The notes under the pieces are model-generated. The model ran no database searches. It was not told where the DNA came from and saw only the letters and a list, made by a program, of their open reading frames with translations. Shown one piece after another: positions 44,708 through 56,707 of a stretch of 64,000 bases of DNA (the first letter of the stretch is position 1; every line of letters begins with the position of its first letter). The stretch is from Neoconidiobolus thromboides FSU 785 (taxonomy: Eukaryota; Entomophthoromycota; Entomophthoromycetes; Entomophthorales; Neoconidiobolaceae). The position numbers and the translations under genes were made by a program. Location of the stretch: positions 1 through 64,000 of the forward strand of contig MU626339.1 of assembly GCA_025603075.1 (NCBI GenBank), given 5' to 3'.

Positions 44708-46084
44708 CATCAAACTTTTCTAAATATATATACGGCTTAAAGTTATCAGCTTAACCAAAATGATATTAGTAATAAGTAGAAATATAAACAAAAGTAGTTT
44801 AGTAATTGTTGTTAGTATTAACATTAGTGCTATAGTTAACATTAGGATTAGAAGTATGCCCAAAGCTAGAGAAAATTATTTTATTTTTTAGGTTGTGATT
44901 ATTTTTAAAAAATAAAAATATCACATTTTATAACTTGCCTACTCTGTTCGTAGCTTATAATAAACAAACAGTATTTTCAAAATAGTTCTTTATAAAGTTT
45001 ATTAAGATTTTTATATTTTACTATTTATATAAGTCTTATGGAACTTGGTAATAACATATAGTTTTATGACAAAAGTTTGAAAATTATAAGAAGGTTTAAA
45101 TAATTTTTTTATTCACTGTAAACTATTGTAATTAACTTAGCTTCTTTCTATTGGTATATTTTTTAATCAAATAAAAGCAAGAGGTTTACATCTTATTTGT
45201 AATCATATAAAAACTCTGTAAAATAATCGGAGCTCATTGCTATCTATAAAGTAATTTAATCTACATAATAACCAATTTCTTAACTTTTATCATACACACC
45301 TCTTATAATTTATCATATGACCTTTCCGATACTCTAGTAACAGCGTTTTCAATTTATGTGTATGGGAAGTTATTTCAGGACTATAATAGCTATCTTTAGC
45401 GTCCTATAGATCAATAGGTTTAGTAATCATACTTAGCGGTCTTCGTTTCCTTACTTTATGTTTATAGAATACAAATAATGTGACTAATGTTATTAAAACA
45501 ATTTTACCTATATCATGAGTGAAATTAAAAGGCTTTAAATTCAACTTTTTTTAAACTTTAATTCTTGTAAATAAATAACATGTTGCTTTTAAAATAGCGA
45601 TGTTGACACTGAAAGCATTGTGAGTATAAAATTCAATACCACCATTATTAATAGAAATAATTACTAAAGTTTATAGTTTTATATAGGCTTCAATACAAAG
45701 AGCACAATCGAAATATAGTTGGAATAAAAACTCTGTCTATAATTTTATCAATGTATCACGAATTACAAGTTATGGCTAAGAATGTTATTTATCTATGGAA
45801 ACAATGGGTCAAAGTTTAATAAATATTTACAATCATTCATAAGCTTTTTACTATAGTTAATTTTAAACTAACTATAACAATTAAAATTTTAATCTGAAAC
45901 TACAAAAACATTTAGCTTTTCGTAACATTCGCCCTCACTTAAAAATCACACTTAGGCCTAACAAAAAGGATAAATATTTATAGTAAAAGTTAATAAGCTT
46001 CAAAAAAAAAACTAAGGTCAAAAGAACGAAATCAAATTAAAAGATCATCACTATGAAAATCAAGTGAAAAAAATAAACAGAGAA

Positions 46085-46091
46085 TATAAAA
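46085..46091 (+). promoter_or_regulatory. TATA box of the 46146 gene
   Basis: TATAAAA 61 bp before the ATG at 46146. Confidence 0.45.
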
Positions 46092-46145
46092 CCAAAAGCA
46101 ACCAAATATCTTCTTTATTTACTAAAATCAATAAATTTTGAAGAT

Positions 46146-46364
46146 ATGAAAATAAACTATAACTTACTATTATTGACTTTGTTAGTCATTACATGTTTAA
46201 GTATGGAATTGGTATCCAGTTTACCAGCTAAAGAAAGAGAGAATGATTCTGAAGTGACCTCTGCTAAGCCCAAGAAATCAAGTGGTGTTATAAATTTAAT
46301 CTTTTCTGCTCTTTACCAAGTGCCTTTATTCTCAAGATTTATTAAAGCTACCTATTCGTCTTAA
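46146..46364 (+). CDS. Small secreted protein, 72 residues
   Basis: MKINYNLLLLTLLVITCLSM begins a signal peptide, with likely cleavage around residues 25-28 (VSSLPA). The remaining ~45 residues are charged (KERENDSEV, KPKKSS) and end in an amphipathic, weakly hydrophobic segment (INLIFSALYQVPLFSRFIK). No cysteines, so not a disulfide-stabilised effector. A TATA box at the expected distance supports it. Function unknown; could be a short peptide precursor. Confidence 0.6.
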   Translation: MKINYNLLLLTLLVITCLSMELVSSLPAKERENDSEVTSAKPKKSSGVINLIFSALYQVPLFSRFIKATYSS

Positions 46365-47491
46365 ACTTATATTACTGAAATAAACAAAATTTACTTTCTT
46401 TTAGATTATACGGTTTAAAGAATATTTGCTATAGGAAAGCTATTATTTTATTCTAAATTATTGTTTTTACATGAGCTTTGGCCTTTAGAGATTGAATATT
46501 ATATACTTAGACTAAATCTCAAAATGACCAAAAGCAATGTACTTAATAATAAACCTTTATAATTAAATTATAATGGAATCTTAAGCCCTAAGATTGCATT
46601 CTACCAATATCTAGAGCAAAAAAAGATTTTAGGCTTATAATGACAACCTATCGATTAAAGTTTATCGTCAACTTTATTTATCAAAATAAGATCAACTTCA
46701 AATAGTTGTTTACACGCTATTGTGTTGGTCAATGTTGTTAGTCAATAGCATTTAAAATTTAAAATATTATTATACTACGAATGCTTTTATATCATTTTTG
46801 TAAATTCTATTATTAAATCTTGATGTAATTTAAAAAATAAGTAACTTAACTTAAGAATTATAATTTTATAAATAGCAGTCCAACTTAAACAAAGCTAAGC
46901 CATTAAGATTCGATCGCAGTGAAATTCATTGGAATCCTTGTATTGTTGTGATGACTAACATGTATTTTTTTATCAAAGTTTTAAATTATACTTACTATTG
47001 GAAAAATTTAGGTGCAACTTGTAAACTTTAAAGGTGATATAAATAGTTTAAACCATATATTAATATAACACAATGTCAAGCTGTATTCTGTCAAGAGCTA
47101 TATAGAATATAATAAAACTATAATATAAATAAACAATAGTGCTAATTGATAAAGTTTGATATGATAATTTGAAAAAAGCGGAGAAATCTAATTCTTACTG
47201 TTTTAGTAAAAGATATTATAAGATACTTATATAATTAATCAGATGAATTCAATACTACCACAATCCTCTACTGATCGCTAATATAGTTGTTATACATCCA
47301 TTATACTACTATCATTATCTCAATTTACCAAATAAAGTCATATCAAAATTTACTTTTCTTACATCTTCATAAACTTAATTTAAACCTCATCAACCAATCA
47401 ATTTTATTAAACTCATATTTGTTTTAAAATAAAAATAAAAATTACAAGACCAATTTAATCTTTACAAAATCAACTATTTTAATTTTTACTA
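46365..47491. other. Intergenic, AT-rich
   Basis: No gene or MITE copy seen; probable upstream region of the next gene. Confidence 0.55.
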
Positions 47492-50400
47492 ATGAAAGGC
47501 AAAAGGGATAAAAAAGCCCCGGTCAAGCGATTAAAAGATGTATTATATGGGCCTAAGGATAGCAATAGCTTTTTAGATGATGTTAATCGTGGGTTAGTTT
47601 TTCGTAGTAAGTTCGAAAATACAAGTCAGCTTGTACAAGAGGAGCCAGGTAGGTATTAAATTAAATAAAACATAATTTCCGTTGTTTAGATTAGATTTAT
47701 TTATTTTTTAAAAATCACTATTTTTATATTATCATTTATTAATGTTTTTATTCTAGCTGTTAAAAATCCACTTCCAGGAGTTCCATTTCATTTACAAGTA
47801 ACCAATAAATTAATCTTTATCCCTATTTTATTGATTTTAATTTAGGATCATACTGTTATTGTAGATGCAGATGAGATAGCAAAAGCAAATGTTTATAAAA
47901 GAAGCCTATTTAGGGAGCCAACCAGTACCAAAGGGACACTACAAAAAGAGAATACAATCAAAACTCAATACAATTTGAATAAAGTAAAAGCAAGAAGGAA
48001 AAAAAAAGAATTAAAGGATGTGATTTATAACAATCAACAAGAAAATCCTAACAATATTGTAAATAAAGCAGAGCTGAGTAAAAAAAATGATGGTTTTGAG
48101 GATAATGACCCAGAGAAAAGAGTTAAAGTAATAGAGGAAATTTTAAAAAGAAATAATGGATTCAATCCCATTAAGAATTTGAACCAAAATGAAAGCGAGG
48201 TTTTTGGGACTAAAGTAAACTCTTATATAACTAAGGAATCACAATTATTTCAAAATAAAAATGTGGATAGGGATGTGAGAGAGACCGATAATACAAATAG
48301 GGCTATAAATAAGACCACGAATTTGACTTCTAATACAACAGCAAATCAGAAGAAAAAAGAAGATAAAGGAAAAAAAGGAAATCAAATTGAAGTGTTAAAT
48401 ATTTTTGATAGCGAAAATGAAGAAGAAAATTTGAACGCAAAAGGATCCGTTGCCTCACAAAATAATAGGAGTGGTATAAACTCAGATTTAATCAATACAA
48501 ATGGTAATCAACATGAAATAGCTAATAATATGAACCAAGAAATATCTACTTTTGACCAACAAAATGTTGGAGTTTTCAATAATCAAAACATGGAAGTTTA
48601 TAACCCATCTAATAATCAACCTAATTATGAAAACAAAGAAGCAGTATATCGAGCGGATGAATTTTATTCGCTACCACCACGTAGACCGGATATCTGGTAT
48701 AGTCCATTTCCAGTTGATCCACAAGCCAATTTGGGCGACTTTGATTTTGCACCTGGGGAAGAAGTGGATAATGAACATATATCTACAGATCAATATGATA
48801 ATTTACAATCTGAAAATCCATATCAACAATCACCTGGTGATTTATTTAGTTTAGAACAACCTTATTTTAATACACCTACTCAGCATGATAATCATGCAGA
48901 TTTGAGAGAAGTGAGATATCAGTACGATATTGAAGGAGGAAACAAAGTTGGACACGCGGAAATAGGTAAATAGAATATACTATATAAGTATAGCAAATTA
49001 ATTCAGACTAAATAGATGTGGCGAGAGAACACGTATATGATAGTGATTATCATCAGAATAATCGATATAATAAAGAACACATTAAAGTAAATGAAAAAAG
49101 TAAATTGGAACATTATAATAAAAGCATCAATATGAGTGATTTCATAAATTTTGATTATACTGAAGCTTCTTTAAAAAATATATCAAGAAATGGATCAAAA
49201 CATAAACACATTTCTGGATCTAAAAAAGTAGATTATCGATCTATGGATGAAAATAGCGGTAATATTTTGGAAGATATGGCAGGTGACTATAATATTAAAA
49301 AGAACCACGAAAAAAGTGTTGAAATTCCATCAAAGGGAAATGTTTATCAAGATAAAAATAAGCTTGAAGAAGACCATTTAAATTTTAACGTTAAAGAATG
49401 GGAAAGGTACAAAAATGATATACAATATGAAATTGAAGAGGAATATCCACCAAATGACATGATACAGGTAAATCCTGAAGATAATAATAGTATTGATAGT
49501 GATGATGATGAACAAAAGATGAGTGCTATTGAGTGGAGGAAGTTTAAAGAGGATAATGAATATAGTTTAGATGAAATAGATGAAATAAAACAGAATGAAG
49601 AAGGTTCAATTATTAATAGTGACGAAAATCAAGATGAGTTGGATGCTATTGAATGGGAAAAAGTTAAAAATGATTTATATGAAGAAGAAGAGGAAGTCGA
49701 ATTGAATGAAAATCATGAGAATCAAAATCAAAATTGGGATGTTATGACAAGTGATAAAGAGATGATTGATGGCAATCGAATAACTGGAGTGAATGAAGTA
49801 AATGGTCTTGGAGAGATTCAACATAATCATGATACCAGTCTTAATGCCTCTAAAAGGAGGACAAGTGGTGTTATATCTAATAAAAGCCAAAGCTTAATAA
49901 GCCCAAGTAAAACTGGAATGCTTGTTTATGGTAAAAATTTTAGTAAAGAAAAGAGTAGTGATCTTGATAATTCTGAGAGTAACAAACTATCTAAACCTAG
50001 AAGTATAATTGAAGGAAATAGTAAATTATCTAATAAATTTGATAAATCGATAGAGTACAATTCATCTAAAGAAATAAAAATGGATAACCATAATAATTCA
50101 AAAGATAAAAATAGATCAGCCAATAGCAGCCGTATCTCTGAGAGGAAAAGTTTATCTAATAATAGTGCTAGTTTTTCGAGAAGAGAAGGGAGTGAATTGG
50201 CTGATTTGATTCAAGATAATAATATAATTTTAGATGATGATATGATAAATGAAGAGAGTTTGGAAAAGATAAGTGCCAAAATTAAAGATAAGATAACGGA
50301 TAAAGGAAATGATAGGGGATCAGATCAAGAATCAGATGAATTTGAAAGTTGGATGAAATTCAAAGAAACGATTGATTATAATATTGAACAAGCAAATAGA

Positions 50401-50598
50401 GCAATTAATAAACCGGCTTATTTACCAAAAAAACCAGCAGTCAAAAACAACTCTATTAATAAAGAGACCTTATCCTCTAATAGAAAAGAAGACACTCTAT
50501 CACAGCATAAAACTATCCTAGTTCCTTTAAAGGAATCTAATTTATATGATCATGATTTACAAGGTAGTCTTTATAATAATTCAATCAATATAAAATAA
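47492..50598 (+). CDS. Large Asn/Asp/Glu-rich protein of unknown function (four exons)
   Basis: Exons 47492-47648, 47757-47797, 47846-48965 and 49016-50598 join in frame to 966 residues. The N-terminal ~100 residues are the best ordered (KAPVKRLKDVLYGPKDSNSF, KNPLPGVPFHLQDHTVIVDA, KANVYKRSLFREP). The rest is low-complexity, very rich in Asn, Ser, Lys and acidic residues, with one Pro-rich patch (SLPPRRPDIWYSPFPVDPQA). Four copies of a short motif, E-W-x-(R/K)-(F/Y/V)-K-x-(D/T) followed by an acidic stretch, have their Trp at residues 568, 613, 653 and 885. No signal peptide or membrane segment. Possibly a scaffold with short linear motifs; family not recognised. Confidence 0.75.
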
Positions 50599-50631
50599 AA
50601 TTATTTAGCTAATAACAAAGTAGAAGCACAA

Positions 50632-52067
50632 ATGACAACGAAACAAATTTATAATTATTTAGAACCTTCACCTTTGATCTATTCTACCAAATTATCTAAA
50701 TTTTTAGGTTGCCGTGTATTATTAAAGATGGAAAATACATTGCCTGGTCAAACTCATAAAATACGTGGTCTTATGGACTGGGTAGTGGAATCAGCCAGGC
50801 TCAATGGAGCGCCATACAACATAGAACCTATTGAAATGGTAATTTCTGGCTCACCAAATCGATGTCTTGCAGGTTTAGCTGCAGTAGAAATTTATAATGA
50901 AGGGGTGTTTCAAATGAATAAAAATATAGTGCCTCCACCGCTGAGTTTGACCGCTATCTTGCCACATTGTGCAAATCGAGATATCATTGAAAAATTAGAA
51001 GAAGGGGAAGTTAAAGTTATTAAGATTGGGGAAGTAAGTTTAATATTTAATAAACGATGATAATAAGTAAAGAATTTTATAGAGTTGGGAAAATTCGGAT
51101 TTAGCAGCTGAAAGATATGTAACTAAAATGAATACAGATGCTAAATGGAAACCAGATAGAAGTCCACAGACCCATACTATGATCCCATTTCCTCAAGCTT
51201 CTCACCCTTTAGTTACTAAAGGTTACAATGCTGTTGGTAAAGAAATCATAACCCAATTAAAAGGAAAGATACCAGATGCTATTTTATGTCCTGTTGGTAC
51301 TGGGTCTTTATTGGCGGGTATAGTTGGTGGTATTAGTGAAGATTCAAAGATGGGAGAAGGTAAATAGTATTTTTTAAATAAAAAATTAAGAAAGGTTAAT
51401 ATTTTTAGTGCCTATAATTGCAGTGGAAACAAATACTACGGATACTTTACATTGTGCCATTCAAGCGGATAAATTATGTAAAAAAAAAGAAATGAATTTA
51501 CCAAGAAGAAATAATGATAATTACGAATTTGATAATGTATTATCATTAGCAGATCCTAATTTAAATCCATATGCTTTTAAAGCAGCTTTAAATCATCCAA
51601 TTTTACCTTTGGTTATTTCAGAAGCTATGGCAGCTAATGCTGCTATTCGATTTAGTGAGGATCATTATACCTTAGTAGAAGCAGGTAATTTTTAGTTTAT
51701 ATATTTCAATTTATATTTATATTTATATTTTTTGGTAGCAAGCGCTTGCGCTTTAGCCCCCATCTATGATGAGTTATTACCAAAACTAATTCCTACACTT
51801 AAGCCAACATCTACAATAGTAATAGTAATTACGGGAGGTAATTGTATTACATATAGTAAACTAAAACGATTAAAAAACAAATTTACCAAACATGTAATAC
51901 AAGCTAAATCTGGTGAAGAATTTTTATTTGAATTACCTGAATGTGAAGTTAAAATGAAAGAAAATAAGGGAGTGAATCTTAGTAATTTAAATGGAGATGA
52001 TAAAAGAAAAAGAATATTAGTTATTAAAGAGATCGAAGCATTGGAATGTAAGAGAAAAGTTGGATAG
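50632..52067 (+). CDS. Serine/threonine dehydratase-like PLP enzyme (four exons)
   Basis: Exons 50632-51033, 51083-51359, 51409-51684 and 51739-52067 encode 427 residues. Fold-type II PLP family features: PSPLIYSTKLSKFLGCRVLL, the PLP-lysine motif THKIRG (Lys43), a phosphate-loop-like VGTGSLLAG where the family has VGGGGLLCG, VPIIAVETNTTDTLHCAIQA, VEAGASACALAPIYDELLP and TGGNCITY near the C-terminus. This order and spacing best match L-serine dehydratase (Cha1/SDS type). The usual SGNAG/SGGNAG substrate loop is replaced by SGSPNRCLAG (residues 72-81), and the glycine-rich loop has a Thr and a Ser, so activity or substrate may differ. Starts 33 bp after the previous gene's stop. Confidence 0.8.
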
Positions 52068-52309
52068 TAGGAGTAATGGACTTTATTTATTGAGACTTTT
52101 AATGTGTTAATAGTTTTTAAATATTTAATTGTAAATCAAAGAGGTTAAGTGGAAGAATATTGATATTGGTTTGTGAAATCAAATCAAGCTAAAAAAATCC
52201 ATATGCTATTAAATTGAATCTCAAAATGGATTACTTAATAGTTTAATATGAAAATAAATAATCAACTTTTACCTTGTTTAATTTCATTTTTATTTCTATA
52301 TTTAGTCTA

Positions 52310-53673
52310 TTAATTTTTAATTTTTAAATCTTCCAAAGGCCATTTAGGTATAAAATCAATAGAATATTCATCAAATAAACCTAATTGATATCTTTCTACA
52401 CCAGCCCAAGCTATCATTACACCGTTATCTGTACATAATCTAGCGGGTGGACAAAATAACGGGATTTGATTTTCAGTAGCTATTTCATTTAAACTAAAAG
52501 TATTGATTAGATAAAAAAAGACATATAGTAATAAACAATTACCCTTCTCTAACTTTTAAGTTGGAAGCAACACCACCTGAAGCAACCAAGGATTTAGGTC
52601 GAATATTTAATTTTTCACATTCTTTAAACCCTAATCTTAATTTTTGTTTTAAGTGCTCAACTACCGTAAATTGAAAAGAAGCGGCAATATCCGCTTTAAA
52701 TTGTTCTTTATCATTATCTTCTATTTGATCCATTTTATTTTTGACAAAGGTAGATACCTGGGTTCTTAATCCCGAAAAACTAAAAGCGATGGAACTCCTT
52801 CGGTGCATATCATTCATAGGAATAGTAAATTGATATTTCTCCTTATTTCCATTTCTAGCTTTCATTTCTAAAGCTGGCCCTGGACCACCGCCAATAATAT
52901 TTTCTTTGGCTAAAAAGCCTTCTTTTTCAATTGGTTGATTCCATGGTAAACTTAATACTCTCGCTACTTTATCATATGCCTCTCCTATACTTTCATCTAA
53001 TGTTTCCCCTAATAATTTATAATCTCCAACTCCCTTAACTACTACTATTTGAGTGTGTCCTCCACTAATCAAAAAACAAAGATATGGAAATTCCACTTTT
53101 TCATATTCACTTAAACGTACCGTTAATGCATGAGCTTCCTAATTATTATTAGCTATAACACGGTCAAAATTATTATCCTAATACCTACCATATGGTGTAC
53201 TCCAATCAATGGTTTACTGTTATAAAAATAAATAAGTTAACTTTAAATTACTTAATTATTTTAAATAAAATAAAATATTAAATTTACTTCAAAGCAGCTG
53301 CTAAAGTTTTACTAGCATTTAACCCTACTGATAAAGAAGATGGTAAACCTGGCCCACGAGTAAAAGCAATAGCATCCATATCAGATATACTTTTATTGGC
53401 TTTTTTTAATACATCACTTACTACGTAAGGTAAGTTTTTGATATGATGCTTCAGTGCTAAATTGGGTACAATACCACCCATAGGTTCATGAACTTTGTAT
53501 TGGGAAATGGTACTTTCAGCTAAGATAGCGGCATCCGAAGTTACGATTGCACATGAAGTGTCATCACAGCTGGTCTCTATACCCAAGATAGTAAATCGTT
53601 TTTTTATTGTCGAAGTGGTTAGCCTTCGTCGAAATATGGATTTTGTCAATGCAAGATTGAGCCTTGGTGGCAT
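52310..53673 (-). CDS. QRI7: Mitochondrial tRNA threonylcarbamoyladenosine synthase subunit, Qri7/OSGEPL1 (four exons)
   Basis: Exons (minus) 53673-53288, 53216-53189, 53138-52543 and 52493-52310 give 397 residues. The first ~27 residues are basic and Ser/Thr-rich (LALTKSIFRRRLTTSTIKKR), a mitochondrial presequence. The TsaD/Kae1 core begins ILGIETSCDDTSCAIV; metal-binding HMEAH (residues 137-141) spans the junction of exons 2 and 3. SGGHTQIVVV, ETLDESIGEAYDKVARVL, SFSGLRTQ, ASGGVASN and the C-terminal CTDNGVMIAWAG complete the ASKHA fold. The enzyme transfers threonylcarbamoyl to A37 of ANN-decoding tRNAs in mitochondria. Exon 2 is only 28 nt but is required to complete the conserved GVHHM segment. 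Confidence 0.9.
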
Positions 53674-54107
53674 TTTTTTAAATGGGAATGAGTTTAAATT
53701 ATAATAAAAGATAAATTTAGTAAAATTGGGGTTTAGATAATTTTTACTATGATAAGAATTTAATGAAAATATAGTTCAAATAAATTGCGTAGATATGATA
53801 GTTTATTCTTTCATAAAGAATTTTTAATAAATTTTTCAACATAATAAGATAAATAAAATAGAATATATTAAGTTTATAATTACTTTATTTTTAATTTCCT
53901 TATGTTAAAATTTGAGTTTTTATATTTTCATTGTTTCATTAACAATCTACACATTCAATTTTATTAGTCTTTCTTTGTATGCACTAATTCTTTTAATAGA
54001 TTTTTAAAAAAAAAATTAAAACCTAAAATCAGCTGATTTCACCAACTATCAATTTCAAATCTAAAAAAAAATTTGAACTCATTTTTACTTAATTTCATTC
54101 AATAAAT
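53674..54107. other. Divergent upstream region of QRI7 and BUB2
   Basis: 434 bp between two divergent start codons; AT-rich, with no distinctive element recognised. Confidence 0.5.
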
Positions 54108-55799
54108 ATGTTCGCTCGACCCATTCGAAAAAAACGAGGTCATGGTAGTAATTTTACTAGTTCCATTGGGGATAACTCTTCCAATAGTGGAATGTCTGAA
54201 GTGGACGTTCGAGATCGCCAAGAATTGATTACTACTTCAATCAACCGAGATGTATTAGCTCCTTTGCAAAATAGCCAACAACGCATCTTACGAAGAGCAA
54301 GCAGCAACACATCATTAAGACCGCCTATCACCTCGTTTACACCAGATGGATTAGTTACCACCTTGTCACCTCAAATACATATCAATTTAGGTCAACGTCG
54401 TTCAATATCAGGTAACTATACTCCACCAAAAAATAATAAATATAAAACAACATCCCAACAGCCAAATAAATTTCCACCACCTTCCTTTCCACAAAATTTA
54501 GCTCATATGAGAAGCAACAAAAGTTCATTAGCTTCTTACGCACAAAATCAAAATTCAAGTGAAGAATTAAATAAAATATTAAATCGAGTACATGCTACCC
54601 CCGAATGTTTAGCTACTTCACTACAAGAATTAAGACTACATATATTGAAATTTGGTATACCATTAGAAGATACTTCCATGGAATATCCACAGTCCAATTC
54701 ACTTCGATGTCGTACATGGAAAGCTTTATTGGGAGTTTATTCTTTTTCAGCGGGAGAATATTTGCATTATATAGCTAAAGGGGCTAGCCCTATGTTTGAT
54801 AAAGTTAAAAATGATACTTTTAGAACTTTAGCTACCGATAAAAAGTTTTTAGAAAGGGTCCAAGAGGTTATGTTAGTTCGAGTTTTAAACGCTATTGTTT
54901 GGAAAGCTCAAGCTGATGCTCCATTAGGCACCATTCCAACGAGATTTGATTATGTTCAAGGAATGAACGTTCTAGTAGCCCCATTCTTATTTGTTATGCC
55001 TGAAGTGGATGCCTTCTTTTCATCAAATGTATTGTTGAAAAACTATTGTCCTACTTATGTTAAACCAACATTGATTGGGGTGCATTGTGGCTTAAAGGTA
55101 ACTAATATTTTCAAGTTTTTAATAGAACTGAAGATGGTAATATTTTTATTAATTTTTAGTTAATGGATAAATGTTTAGAAGTGTTAGATGCGGAATTGTA
55201 TTTTTATTTAAAAAGTAAAGGCTTGACAGCTGAAATTTATGCATTTGCTTGTAAGTTTTTATTTTATTTTATTGTCATATATTATTAATCATTAAATCCT
55301 TCCTTTTATTAGCTATATTAACTTTAAGTGCTTGTACACCACCATTGGATGAATTATTAAAACTATGGGATTTTTTTTTTGCATTTGGAATTCATTTGAA
55401 TGTAATTTGTACTATATCACAATTGATGTTAACGCGTAATCAATTATTAATGAGTCCAAGGTAAAATTTAATAAATTTGAATATCGATGAGATATATTAA
55501 CCTTTTTTATTTTTAGCCCAATTAAACTGTTACGTACCTTCCCTGATTTACAAGCTTATCCAGTAATTCAATTAACACGTCATTTGGTGAAACAATTATC
55601 AGCTCCACTTTATGAAGAATTAGCTACTCATCCATTTGATGAAGCCGTTTGTGAAAGGTATATTAATGGTCCAAATACTTCCAATTTCTCTTCTCCATTG
55701 CCTAATACTTCGTCATTCATGTCGTCAAGTAGAGACTCTCATCTCTCACCTAATACACCAGGGTCCATGTCGTCCCATTCAGTTAGGAGCCGAAGTTAA
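54108..55799 (+). CDS. BUB2: TBC-domain GAP subunit, Bub2/Cdc16-like (four exons)
   Basis: Exons 54108-55097, 55160-55250, 55313-55460 and 55517-55799 give 503 residues. The first ~165 residues are Ser/Asn/Pro-rich and probably disordered, longer than in yeast Bub2. The TBC domain runs from about residue 195 to 445: LRCRTWKALLGVY (motif with R), MFDKVKNDTFRTL (IxxDxxRT-like), RFDYVQGMNVLVAPFLF (YxQ motif), then KCLEVLDAELYFYLKSKGL, LWDFFFAFGIHLNVICTISQ and SPIKLLRTFPDLQA. The combination FDYVQGMNVL plus the split late segments fits Bub2/Cdc16, the GAP partner of Bfa1/Byr4 acting on the Tem1/Spg1 GTPase of the mitotic-exit or septation network at spindle poles. The C-terminal tail is Ser-rich. 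Confidence 0.85.
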
Positions 55800-56707
55800 A
55801 TTTGGTTATTATGGATTATGATTATTAGAAGTGGAGTTTATTTTGTATAGTTTAGTAGAAGATATTATTCATCTTTTGCCATTTTTAACAGTCTATTTTT
55901 TTTCAATTTTAAAGTTGAAACTTTAAATTTATCTTTTTATTAAATATAATATATTTTTGAATTTTCTATTAATTTTTTATTAATTTTTTAAATTGTTAAT
56001 ATAACTCAATAATAATTCATAGCATATTTTAATAAGTTTATTTAAACTGAATTATCAATTCATTTATCACATTTTTTAAAATTATATTAACCAACTTCAA
56101 TTCCTAACTCTAATTCGTCTCCTTTTTTTAATTAGAGAAAGTTGATTGTAGTCTATAGTGTGGGATATTAGTATATATATTGATGAACAAATTATCTTTT
56201 AATATGACTCAAAGAAAAGGCTTTTATCTAGGAAGAGAGAAGTTTTGATTATCAATAATATTAAATGACAATGATGAGAAATGACTTGTTAGTTGAATTG
56301 TCTCATACTATTAATAAAAATCTAGTCATAAAAATAATCGAATTAATATTATTTATCGTAGTAATATTTTAATAATCTCCATCCTCTACTATTTTAAATA
56401 CAATTCTGTTATATTATTCATAAAACTTTCCATTTTTATTATATCATTTAAGATTATACATAATAATGAATTAACTAGCATTTAATTAAAACTAGAATCA
56501 TCACTTACATGCTAGAATAATGAGAATGCTATCCCTAAATAAAGAACAATAAACTTAAGTATATCATTGATATTTCATTGGTTAATTTAGACCAAATGAT
56601 TTCGATTTTAACCAAATATAGTAACATTTAAGTAAATTTAATGATGTAGTAAAAAAAGTAAACCATAGCTTTTTTTAAAAATTATAATTGATAAAAAATC
56701 CAATATA
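55800..56707. other. Intergenic, AT-rich
   Basis: No gene or MITE copy; contains the 3' region of BUB2 and the upstream region of VAC14. Confidence 0.55.

Larger units (their letters stand above)
44295..46145. other. Intergenic, AT-rich
   Basis: Two MITE copies (44303, 44615) in the same orientation at the left; nothing else recognised apart from the TATA box at 46085. Confidence 0.55.
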
